From Sphaerosporella brunnea (taxonomy: Eukaryota > Ascomycota > Pezizomycetes > Pezizales > Pyronemataceae), in the NCBI GenBank assembly GCA_008704415.1, contig VXIS01000457.1:1-29336 (forward strand): a stretch of DNA of 29,336 nucleotides, given 5' to 3'. The translations under genes and the position numbers were made by a program. The stretch's first letter is position 1. Every line of letters starts with the position of its first letter. This document shows positions 1 through 7,262 of this stretch, in pieces. The notes beneath the pieces are model-generated. The model was not told the origin of the DNA and made no database searches. It was given only the letters and a program-made list of their open reading frames with translations.

Positions 1-1
1 C

Positions 2-466
2 ATACCGGCTCCTGATTATCAGGTCGGAGACAAGGTCTGGCTTGATGCCCGGAATTGGAAGACTCGGCGTCCAGCCAGTAAGCTGGACAATAAGCGTCAC
101 GGACCGTTTGAGGTTACCGAGAAGGTCTCGGCATACGCCTACCGCCTCCGGCTCCATGAGGATATGCATGTCCACCCAGTCTTTCACATCTCCCTCCTGG
201 AACTGGCACCCGATGATCCTTATCCGGGACAACGACAGGACCCACCACCCCCGGTGGAGATTGAGGGCGAGCAGGAGTGGTTCGTCGATCGGATATTGGA
301 CTCCCGACTGCATGGACGGTGGCGTAAGCTCCAGTATTTGGTCAAGTGGACCGGCTACGATCGGCCGAAGTGGGAACCAGCCGAGATGGTCAATGGTCTG
401 GAAGCTATCGATCGCTTCCACGAGGCCTATCCGGACAAGCCGGGGCCTCTGCCGGAAGATGAATGA
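2..466 (+). CDS. Gypsy pol, integrase C-terminus and chromodomain (5' cut by window edge)
   Basis: The open frame runs from the window edge to a TGA and encodes the last ~154 residues of a Ty3/Gypsy polyprotein. The first half carries the integrase C-terminal region (VGDKVWLDAR, then LDNKRHGPFEV and MHVHPVFHISLLE). The end is a chromodomain: EWFVDRILDSR, then LQYLVKWTGYD and KWEPAEMVNG, including the tryptophans expected of the methyl-lysine-binding cage. In chromoviruses this domain steers integration toward H3K9-methylated chromatin; that role is family knowledge, not visible here. No frameshift or stop is seen in this part. The homologous copy on the - strand (7263-8747) is about 90% identical by eye. 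Confidence 0.92.
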   Translation: MPAPDYQVGDKVWLDARNWKTRRPASKLDNKRHGPFEVTEKVSAYAYRLRLHEDMHVHPVFHISLLELAPDDPYPGQRQDPPPPVEIEGEQEWFVDRILDSRLHGRWRKLQYLVKWTGYDRPKWEPAEMVNGLEAIDRFHEAYPDKPGPLPEDE

Positions 467-487
467 GCTTCGCCGGAGCTCAGCCGT

Positions 488-500
488 AGGAGGGGGATAC
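488..500 (+). other. Polypurine tract of Gypsy A1
   Basis: The purine-rich run AGGAGGGGGATAC lies immediately before the LTR start TGTCAC at 501. It is the expected primer site for plus-strand DNA synthesis. The same tract precedes the LTR of the inverted copy (7229-7241 read on the - strand). Confidence 0.8.
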
Positions 501-1017
501 TGTCACGGCGCGAGTTTGGATGGAGTTTTCCGACTAAGCTACCGGCTTTTACTCTCAATGGAATCGGCTAGAACTCTCAGATCTAAGGCTTCAAAGGATG
601 TTGATTCATTTGCTGTTCTCAGATTTTTCCCCCCCCCCCGTGGATGGTTGTCACGTGGTGAGGTTCGGAAGTGGGGGTTGTCTGTGGTGTCGTGATGAGG
701 CATTGTAGGGAGGCTCGGTGGAGTGGCTCCGAGCCGAGGTTATGTTCGGCTACCACGTGGCGCGGCGCACCGCAGTCACGTGATTGCTATAAGGGGCCTT
801 CGCTTCCGCTTTGTTGTTTGTTTTCCTTTCCTCTTTACTGAACCTTCGTATGTCAATCTGAGTACCTTCGTTCCAATCTAAATCCTGACCGTGCGTGTCG
901 CGCCTCTCGTCCTGCCCCCGGATCTTGTCCCTGCTCTCGTTCTTGAACCTGTCCGATAACCCTCCGTGCGCGAGTACCTTGGGCCCTTCCAGTCTGTCCC
1001 CGACCCTCTCCGTTACA
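501..1017 (+). repeat. LTR of Gypsy A1 (3' LTR, 517 bp)
   Basis: The repeat begins TGTCAC and ends GTTACA, ends that match those of the inverted copy at 6716-7228 (513 bp). It contains a TATA-like GCTATAAGG near 788, CACGTG motifs near 755 and 777, and a homopolymer run of cytosines near 630. Divergence from the second copy is noticeable (around 10% by eye), so these are old or independent insertions. Its antisense strand is open and forms the C-terminal tail of the adjoining transposase ORF. Confidence 0.92.
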
Positions 1018-2456
1018 ATGGTAGTGATCCGCTTTGAGCCTCGACGAGTCTGAATACGCCTCTTCATCAGAGTCCAGATCCGCTCGATAGGGTTAAACTC
1101 CGGCGAATTCGGTGGCCAGTCCATTTTTCGAATGCCTTCATTCACACGCTCTTGGGTTGTATAGCCTGACCGGTGAGAAGCAGCACCGTCCTCCATGAGA
1201 ATGAAGTTTGGATTTTCCTCCGCAAGCCGTTTGCATTCGGGCCACAAAACAGGCCTGCAAACGTGCTGAACATACCTCCACAAGTCGATTCCACGGCCTT
1301 TGCCTCGCTTGACCATCTCAATCTTGGGTTTCTTTCCTCGCCATGTTTGCGTCGTTTTTGGCGGCTTTTCACCCTTCGCAATCGCCACAGCTCGAATCTC
1401 CCTCGCCTCCTTTAGCTCCCGCTCCCGCAGCTCCTTCCACTCCTTCGATGCCTTCCATTCTTCATTCCGCTTTTTTTCTTCCGCTTTGTATTCAGTGTTG
1501 AGTTTAGGAATTTCGATTGCGGCAGCCTCCCGTTCCTCCTTAGTCTCTGGGTCCCAAACATAGAACGGCCCTTTGTAATTCCACATGATAAATCCCCAGC
1601 ACATCACCGACGGCCCTTGCTTCTTTTTCGCCCCTACACAATCATCTTGCCACTGTTCGCTTTGGTCTCTCCAAACCAAGCAAATTGCAAACGTTCCCCC
1701 TACTTCTATCGCCATCTCATCCGTAAAACCGCAATTTGCCCACTCTTTATCGGCCTTCCAGTGTTGCCGAGCCCGACAGTATACCAATCGGATTTTTTTA
1801 TTTTTTTCCGTGAGAATGAACTTGAATTCTTCTCTATATGCCTTTAATTTACGCTCGTGGAGTGCGTTTAAAACTGTTGAGTCGCAGACGTGACTAAGGC
1901 CTGCTTCCCGCCGCAAATCCACAAGCCGCATCCGCCGTGTCTTGAAGTCTCGCTTTACTGTTGCAACTAGCCGGTCCTTTTCCTCTTCCGTCAGAACCTC
2001 GGGTCGACCCGATCGTTTATTTGGGTTCAACACATCCGCCGAAATAAGCTCGCGAAGGTCAAACTCGGTGCAGGAAACAAGTGCCACATCAGGCGCTTGA
2101 TTGCCAGTGGCAGTGGACTGCGCTGACGGCTCAGATTCATGTAGGTGCAGGGACTGTAGGCTATCCACCAATTTATCGGCCGCCGAGTCTTTGCCGGGTG
2201 CCGAGTCTTTTTCGCACTCCTTGCCCTTCTTTTCCTCCCACTCTTGTTCCCATTGTAGAGCATCGCGCGCTCGCTCTTCAGCATTGCGCTCCTCTGATGC
2301 ACCACTCTGTGGCCTCGACGCCGAGCTCTCAGCCGAGGCCTCCTTCCGCTTAGCTGTCGCATTTTTTATAGCGTGCCGAAAAATGTCGTTTGCAGTAGAC
2401 TTTGAGACACCAAGCATCTCCTCTATTTTTCTAAAGCTGATGGGCTGATCGATCAT
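1018..2456 (-). CDS. Tc1/mariner-superfamily transposase (DD34E), 3' end replaced by a Gypsy LTR
   Basis: This encodes a cut-and-paste transposase of the Tc1/mariner (DDE_3) type. From the ATG at 2456, residues 5-28 form a helix-turn-helix (ISFRKIEEMLGVSKSTANDI), followed by a low-complexity acidic linker. A second DNA-binding region runs from about 148 to 205 (RSGRPEVLTEEEKDRL). The catalytic residues are D246 (GFTDEMAIE), D423 (LMEDGAASH) and E458 (SPEFNPIERIW), with exactly 34 residues between the last two. A Lys/Glu-rich insert lies between the first two aspartates (~305-390). Native sequence stops about 22 residues after E458, where a Gypsy LTR starts at 1017. The frame stays open through the LTR to 750, giving a 568-aa chimera with an 88-aa LTR-encoded tail. 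The reading frame is also open upstream of the ATG to about 2510 with HTH-like residues (RRAAIIALRM), so the native N-terminus was probably longer. No terminal repeat can be assigned to it securely. Confidence 0.9.
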
Positions 2457-2783
2457 TCTTAGGGCTATGATGGCAGCGCGACGACGCGGGGTAACTTCAG
2501 CCCCTACGGCTCCTCATCAGCTTCAGTCTCATTCCCACCCCCCACCCGGACCCCTTTCACCTACCTCGACAGAATTCTGCACGCCCCATGTCTTTGGACG
2601 TAGGAGATTGCTGGGGCACTGTAGTCGGGTGCTGTGGGAGAGCTTGGGGGGAGCTTAGCTGCGTGGGAGCTTCTAAGCGTCGGGCGTTGGCCAGGGTTAC
2701 CCGGCCTGTCCGATTACTTTTTGTTCCATCGAGTACATAAGCGAGTCTATTGAATCTGAAGTCACTCCGCTAAATCGGTCATA
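2457..2783. other. Upstream region of the transposase, no gene seen
   Basis: This 327-bp stretch separates the transposase start from the MITE. The frame just upstream of the ATG is open for about 18 codons, suggesting lost N-terminal coding sequence, with a possible out-of-frame ATG at 2515-2517. The remainder is pyrimidine-rich and then mixed. I see no confident TIR for the transposase. A 14-bp string GTGGGAGCTTCTAA at 2663-2676 also occurs in both arms of the foldback MITE at 5169-5583. Confidence 0.5.
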
Positions 2784-2810
2784 CAGTTGGGGACACCTTA
2801 AACCTGAGTG
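2784..2810 (+). repeat. Left TIR of MITE
   Basis: The 27-bp terminal repeat reads inward from 2784 and is complementary to 3450-3476 except for one base. TA precedes it at 2782-2783. Confidence 0.88.
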
Positions 2811-3449
2811 AAAAAGACCTCGACTTTGACCCGAGATGGCAACACAACAACGCAATAAATTAAAAAACAAAGCGCATAGGGCGATAGAGGGAATGCAAAA
2901 GGTCCTTGCTATGCGCTTCGATTATTTTATAAAGGCGTGGTTGATTTTCCAACAAATTAAAAATAAAAATCAATTTTGGTGTGGGGGGGGCTCCGATGTC
3001 CGCCTTACTTAGTGCATTAATTACCTTTCTTAGGTAATAATCTGGATGACTAACAGGTGCTAACTTCCCAATCAGGAAGTATTATGCTACATATGTTACA
3101 TAAGAAACACACTTAACTCTCACTTTGTTTTAAAAAATCTCTCGCCGCTTCGCGGCGAGTCTTGTACAATATATTCAACCATCGAACGGATTGCGTTCTC
3201 TAGGAGACCAGAGCCCATACTCCTTCAAAACCACATCCAGTGGCTACTCCAGAACTCAATGCTTTGGCAAGCAGCGAGGCGAGGAAATCAAGCCAATTTT
3301 TAAGTAAAAAAACTCGGGTTTTCAGCAAGAAAGCGCGGATTTTCGCCGAAAAATACGCAGGTTTTCACGTGATTTTTGGTTAAAAATCATTTTAAAATCC
3401 CAATTTGGAAATTGAAAAATAATTTTTTTTTTCAACTTGAATGTCCGGC

Positions 3450-3476
3450 CACTCCGGTTTAAGGTGTCCCCAACTG
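3450..3476 (-). repeat. Right TIR of MITE
   Basis: The 27-bp terminal repeat reads inward from 3476 on the - strand. TA follows at 3477-3478. The same match would extend poorly past the 27th base. Confidence 0.88.
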
Positions 3477-3478
3477 TA

Positions 3479-3808
3479 TCCAGGCTGGCTCTTGAGAGAG
3501 CTGGCATTCCAAGTTTGTGTAACAAAGTGCCAATCACTAGAGTAGAGTACACGTACCTCAATACCACAAAGACGTCTATCAACACAGAAAGCATTGAATC
3601 CGAGCCCACCTGCCAACTGCTCAAGCTCAATTGTCGACATCTACCCTACAACCAATCGGTGAGCATTCCCGGCCTCCAACCTCAACATCAAGCTTTCTCG
3701 GGCCCAGGCACTAACCTTCGCTTCCTCAGATATCCCATTCTCCAACGCCTACCACCCCCCCCCCCCCACAATACACAACTCTCGAACCCCTCGAATCTCT
3801 TTTCCACA
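3479..3808 (+). promoter_or_regulatory. EMC2 promoter and 5' leader (CCAAT box, C-rich tract, possible leader intron)
   Basis: The 330 bp between the MITE and the EMC2 ATG hold a CCAAT box at 3652-3656, a pyrimidine-rich stretch and a run of cytosines near 3751-3766, all common in fungal promoters. A possible 71-bp intron spans 3659-3729: donor GTGAGC, branch-like ACTAAC near 3710, acceptor CTCAG. The intron and the CCAAT box cannot both be functional as drawn, because the box would then be transcribed. The frame upstream of 3809 is open back to 3437 but has no protein-like character. Confidence 0.5.
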
Positions 3809-4714
3809 ATGGGCATCCTACAGACTCTGATATCCTACCTGTCAGCCCACCCGCAACCGCTCAAAAATCCATCTTCTTCCTTACACCTGGCCCAACACGC
3901 GCCCATCTTCCTGTCCTCCTCTGAAGCCACCAAAGACACGCAAGAAACCTGGTTGGTCTACGAGCAGCTATTGCTGGCCTCTCTGCGATCGGGAGATGAC
4001 CACTCGGCACGGCTATGTCTGCAACGGCTCGGTGATCGATTCGGTGTGGACTCGCCACGGGTCCGAGCGTTGACGGGCCTCTACGATGAGGCTACTGCCA
4101 CCTCCCCCAGTGCGCTTGAAGAAATCCTGCAGCGATATGACACCATTCTCCGCGATGATCCCACCAACACGGCGATCGAGAAGAGGCGGATAGCACTCTT
4201 GAAATCCCTCGGCCGGACAGAGGAAGCCATCACTGCCCTCACAAAGCTCCTACAACATTCTCCCACCGACGCCGAAGCTTGGTCGCATCTTGCAGCCCTG
4301 TACCGCGCTCAGGGCCTATATAGTCAATCCACATTCTGCCTCGAGGAGGTTCTACTGATCCATCCAAACGCCTACAATATTCACGCCCGCCTTGGCGAGA
4401 CCGCATATATCGCTGCCGGAAACGACACGGAGGCATTAACCGACGCCGTGCGGTACCTTTGCAGGAGCGTTGAGCTATGCGAGTGGTATCTGAGAGGTTG
4501 GTATGGTCTCCGGCTGGTGACGGATAGAATACTGTCCGCAACCGCTAACGGCAAGGGCGGTATGGACCGAAAAACCGTGGAGGGGCTAAACGCAAAGGCG
4601 ACTGAAAAGCTGGCCGAGTTATTGCGGAGAGCGAATAGCGGCGAAAAGGGCTGGCAGGGGTTTGACGGGGGTGAGCAAGAGGCTGCGAGGGAACTCATCG
4701 CCGTCGCAAGGTGA
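3809..4714 (+). CDS. EMC2: ER membrane protein complex subunit 2 (TPR protein)
   Basis: The 301-residue product matches EMC2, the cytosolic tetratricopeptide scaffold of the ER membrane complex, an insertase for tail-anchored and multi-spanning membrane proteins. TPR-like helical repeats cover roughly residues 97-200, ending in the family signature AEAWSHLAALYRAQG, FCLEEVLLIHPNAYNIHARL and GE. A C-terminal helical segment follows (RYLCRSVELCEWYLRGWYGL). There is no signal peptide or membrane segment, as expected. Length agrees with animal EMC2 (about 300 residues). The ATG at 3809 was chosen because the family-like sequence starts there (MGILQTLISYLS) and the upstream open frame looks like leader. 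No intron interrupts the frame and no key residue is obviously lost. It is the only host gene here, bracketed by a MITE on each side and by inverted Gypsy copies further out. Confidence 0.92.
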   Translation: MGILQTLISYLSAHPQPLKNPSSSLHLAQHAPIFLSSSEATKDTQETWLVYEQLLLASLRSGDDHSARLCLQRLGDRFGVDSPRVRALTGLYDEATATSPSALEEILQRYDTILRDDPTNTAIEKRRIALLKSLGRTEEAITALTKLLQHSPTDAEAWSHLAALYRAQGLYSQSTFCLEEVLLIHPNAYNIHARLGETAYIAAGNDTEALTDAVRYLCRSVELCEWYLRGWYGLRLVTDRILSATANGKGGMDRKTVEGLNAKATEKLAELLRRANSGEKGWQGFDGGEQEAARELIAVAR

Positions 4715-5168
4715 CGGACGTCCCTCTTGCTGATTTTGTTTTAATCACCGCTCCATGAAGCGGTGTTGGTAGATGAGACGCGAGTATATGCCCGGTATGG
4801 ACTTTAATTCTTTTTCGTTTTTAGCAAATAATGCTTGATATCTGGACGCGCATGATTGCTCTGTAATATATGTAAACGTTTTCTGGGCCATTATCATAAA
4901 TCTGCGGGAGTGGAATACAGCGCATTCATTATGGGGACTCAAGCCTCTGAATGGAATGGAAATGAATACTAGCGCGGCGTTCCCATTTGTATGGTGAGGT
5001 GTGAGGCAGAATCCATTCACCCCGGTGCCATCGCCTTCGACCTTGCCTTCGTCTGGACCTTTTTATTTGTTTTAATCATATTGCATTCGGCCGCTTGCGG
5101 CCATGACATATAGAAGAGAAGAGACTATGCTACACCTTAGGTCGGAGCCTACTGTTGGTGCCTGCGGC
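4715..5168. other. EMC2 3' flank, no gene seen
   Basis: This stretch probably contains the EMC2 3' UTR. A 7-bp stem (CACCGCT/AGCGGTG, around 4746-4765) lies 32 bp after the stop codon. A 91-aa open frame on the - strand (4745-5020) has no recognisable features. GC-rich palindromic clusters (CGGCCGCTTGCGGCC near 5089) precede the foldback MITE. Confidence 0.5.
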
Positions 5169-5321
5169 CTCCCGCGGCCGAGCGCCAAGATCCGAATTTC
5201 CTGATTAGTCCGCACAACTAAAAACCGCGAAAATAGAAACTCGGCCATCAAAATTCATCGTAAATTAGAAGCTCCCACTTGTGGTCAAACCCGTCGCAAA
5301 AAAGCTATCTAGCACGTCTTG
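5169..5321 (+). repeat. Left arm of foldback MITE
   Basis: This 153-bp arm is complementary to 5431-5583. It includes AAGCTATCTAGCACGTCTTG at its inner end. Confidence 0.88.
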
Positions 5322-5430
5322 GAGGGCTTGCTGGGCCGTCATGATGTTGAGAGAGTTGAAACGGTGATGCTGAATATCCAGCGTTGCCACACAACGCCAC
5401 ACATCAGCCTCCCACTCCCCTACCCAGCTA

Positions 5431-5583
5431 CAAGACGTGCTAGATAGCTTTTTTGCGACGGGTTTGACCACAAGTGGGAGCTTCTAATTTACGATGAATT
5501 TTGACAGCCGAGTTTTTATTTTCGCGGTTTTTTGTTGTCCGAACCAATCAGAAAATTCGGATCTTGGCGCTCGGCCGCGGGAG
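5431..5583 (-). repeat. Right arm of foldback MITE
   Basis: This 153-bp arm is complementary to 5169-5321. The outer end interrupts an open frame running leftward on the - strand from 5776. Confidence 0.88.
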
Positions 5584-5709
5584 TAAGGAAATAAATCAAG
5601 GAAATCGCACCGAAAAGAGTGTAATGAGCCGCACCAAGGAGATTCGTGAAGAGAGAAGCGCGCTTAGAGGAAAGACAAAAGAGAAGAGACAACAAACCAT
5701 ACCAGTACA

Positions 5710-5914
5710 TCATGTTGCCCTGGGCCATGTCGCAACCTTGGTAGAGCCTAGGAAAGCCAACACCGCTTCCGTGCACCTGTCGTCGGCCAGCAGCGCGGTT
5801 TCACCCGTTGCCATGCGTATTTCTGAGCCAGCCAGCGTACTTTTCAGCGCGACATAGGTGAAAAAACGACATCTACAATATGTAATTAGGATCCAGGCAG
5901 TTTGGCGGTCATTT
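5710..5914 (-). pseudogene. Short ORF remnant, possibly a LINE (Tad-type) C-terminal tail
   Basis: This ~67-codon open frame on the - strand ends at a TGA (5710-5712). Its best part reads EIRMATGETALLADDRC, then TEAVLAFLGSTKVATW. That pattern of a leucine pair, then AVLxFLxxT, resembles the extreme C-termini of Tad-group LINE polyproteins as I recall them, but the match is weak and no reverse transcriptase domain lies nearby. It could equally be a fragment of an unrelated gene. A hydrophobic overlapping frame (5516-5776) runs into the MITE and is probably meaningless. Confidence 0.25.
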
Positions 5915-6080
5915 TAGGAATGGATCTGCAAAGGAGCCAGGGTTGAGCAGGAATCGTGTGCTCGATCGCCAGACTTTAGTTCTAGAAAGATCCACAGTTT
6001 CTATCTATGCACAGATGCGGTGCCAGAGAAAGGATCTCGGCGACTGCGAGATGGTATGTAGGCAATGCAAAAAGGATCGA

Positions 6081-6143
6081 GAAGTTTCCATTCTCGCTTA
6101 ACTACTGAACAAACGCAACGATACTAAGGAAAGGGGCTCGACT
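6081..6143 (+). repeat. Imperfect 63-bp direct repeat, copy 1
   Basis: It aligns with 6290-6352 at roughly 85% identity by eye, sharing GCTTAACTAC, CAACGATACTA and GGCTCGACT. Confidence 0.7.
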
Positions 6144-6289
6144 ATTGGGAGATGATATGTAGGCAACGCGACGAGCTCAGAGACGAGGTACTTCCATAAG
6201 GTGGAGCTCTCTTTTAGAAAAAAAAAATTTAAAAACAAAATTGGCTGGTGGTAGACATCACGAGGTGTGTGTTTCTCAAAAAAGTTCCA

Positions 6290-6352
6290 GAAGTTTCTAT
6301 TCTTGCTTAACTACCGAACAATGGCAACGATACTATGGAAAGAGGCTCGACT
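6290..6352 (+). repeat. Imperfect 63-bp direct repeat, copy 2
   Basis: Second copy of the unit at 6081-6143, 209 bp downstream and in the same orientation. Confidence 0.7.
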
Positions 6353-6715
6353 GCAACGATCGCTACATTCGAATGAGATCATGGCAATGGTGGGTAGTAG
6401 AAAGTCAATTGTGGGTAGTAGAAAGTTCTCGCTCATTCACGATGTAGATATATTGCGGCAATACCAAAGAAAGAAGCTTGGCAATCAGGGCATAGTATGA
6501 TCTTTACATTCATCCAAGATTATGGTGGTAGAAAGTTCTCGCTCCTTCACAATGTGGAACACAAGGCAAAGCTCGCCCAGCTTTATGATCACTATATTCA
6601 AACGAGATTATGGGAAAGACCAGGGCAGAAAAGGTACAATTGACCAAAGCTAGGTGATTAGGGCTGAAGCCTTAGGGTGGAGCATATATACTAGGCGACA
6701 GTCTCGGAGGCGAGC

Positions 6716-7228
6716 TGTAACGGAGAGGGTTGGGAACAGGCTGGAGGGGCCCAAGGTAATTGCGTACAGAGGGTTATTGGACAGGTTCAGGAACGAGGGG
6801 CTGTGACAGGATCCGGGGGCAGGACGAGAGGCGCGACGCGCACGGTCAGGATTCGGATTGGAACAAAGGTACTCATATTGACATACCAAGGTTCAGTAAA
6901 GAGGAAAGGAAAATGAACAACAAAGCAGAAGCGAAGGCCCCTTATAGCAATCACGTGATTGCGGTGCACCGCGCCACGTGGTAGCCGAACATAACCTCGG
7001 CTCGGAGCCATCCCACTGAGCCTCCCTACAGAGCCTCATCACGACACCACAAACAACCTCCACTTGCGAACCTCACCACCTGACAACCATCCACGGGGGG
7101 ATAAATCTGACAATAGCAAATAAATTAGCGTCCTTTGAAGTCTTAGATCTGCGAGTTCCAGCCGGTTCCATCAAGAGTAAAAGCCGGTAGCTTGGCCGGA
7201 AAACTCTATCCAAACTTGCACCGTGACA
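6716..7228 (-). repeat. LTR of Gypsy A2 (3' LTR, 513 bp)
   Basis: Read on the - strand it begins TGTCAC at 7228 and ends GTTACA at 6716. It is preceded by the polypurine tract AGGAGGGGGATAC (7229-7241). It matches the LTR at 501-1017 throughout, with scattered substitutions. Confidence 0.92.
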
Positions 7229-7262
7229 GTATCCCCCTCCTACGGCTGAGCTCCGGCGAAGC

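Larger units (their letters stand above)
1..1017 (+). mobile_element. Ty3/Gypsy family A, copy A1 (3' end only)
   Basis: This is the 3' terminal part of a chromovirus-type Gypsy element whose 5' portion lies outside the window. It holds the integrase C-terminus with chromodomain, a polypurine tract and one LTR. The same protein and LTR sequences recur inverted at 6716-8747, which defines the family. The LTR edge at 1017 falls inside the 3' part of a Tc1/mariner transposase gene, so this copy inserted into that gene. The target duplication cannot be confirmed because the other end is missing. Confidence 0.93.
2784..3476. mobile_element. Non-autonomous Tc1/mariner-like MITE (693 bp) with TA duplication
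   Basis: Near-perfect 27-bp inverted repeats start CAGTTGGGGACACC at both ends, with one mismatch. They are flanked on each side by TA (2782-2783 and 3477-3478), the target duplication of Tc1/mariner elements. The interior is AT-rich with no convincing ORF. It contains two internal stems: AAGCGCATAG/CTATGCGCTT (around 2869-2918) and CTCGCCGC/GCGGCGAG (around 3142-3160). Its right end lies 332 bp upstream of the EMC2 start codon. It may have been mobilised by a transposase like its neighbour, but that link is unproven because the neighbour's own TIRs were not found. Confidence 0.85.
5169..5583. mobile_element. Foldback MITE with 153-bp inverted arms
   Basis: Two 153-bp arms (5169-5321 and 5431-5583) are inverted copies with about 90% or better identity, separated by a 109-bp loop. 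The ends begin CTCCCGCGGCCGAGC. The inner ~75 bp of the arms are essentially identical; differences cluster in the outer half (5205-5245). No clear target duplication borders it, so the superfamily is uncertain. No transposase motif lies inside; the 68-aa open frame across the loop is not recognisable. The structure would form a long hairpin in single-stranded DNA or RNA. Confidence 0.85.
5915..6715. other. Degenerate repeat-containing DNA, no gene seen
   Basis: There is no convincing coding frame over about 800 bp. The stretch is built from imperfect copies of short units: a 63-bp pair (6081-6143 and 6290-6352), copies of GTATGTAGGCAA (near 6054 and 6156), and copies of GTAGAAAGTTCTCGCTC (near 6417 and 6527). 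It ends at the LTR edge at 6716. It may be a decayed transposon or satellite-like sequence. Confidence 0.5.

Noticed and set aside
2605..2623. Degenerate TIR for the transposase (GGGGCACTGTA resembling the MITE end)
   Set aside because: Only a few bases match and no partner can exist because the other side was removed; insufficient evidence.
3142..3160. GC hairpin CTCGCCGC-TTC-GCGGCGAG as a terminator
   Set aside because: It lies inside a MITE in a eukaryotic genome; internal stems are common there and no transcription unit ends at it.
4745..5020. 91-aa ORF on the - strand downstream of EMC2
   Set aside because: No domain, no protein-like composition, overlaps the likely EMC2 3' UTR.
6760..6984. 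74-aa ORF on the + strand at 6760-6984
   Set aside because: It is the antisense of the family-A LTR, the same open strand that forms the transposase tail; no independent function supported.
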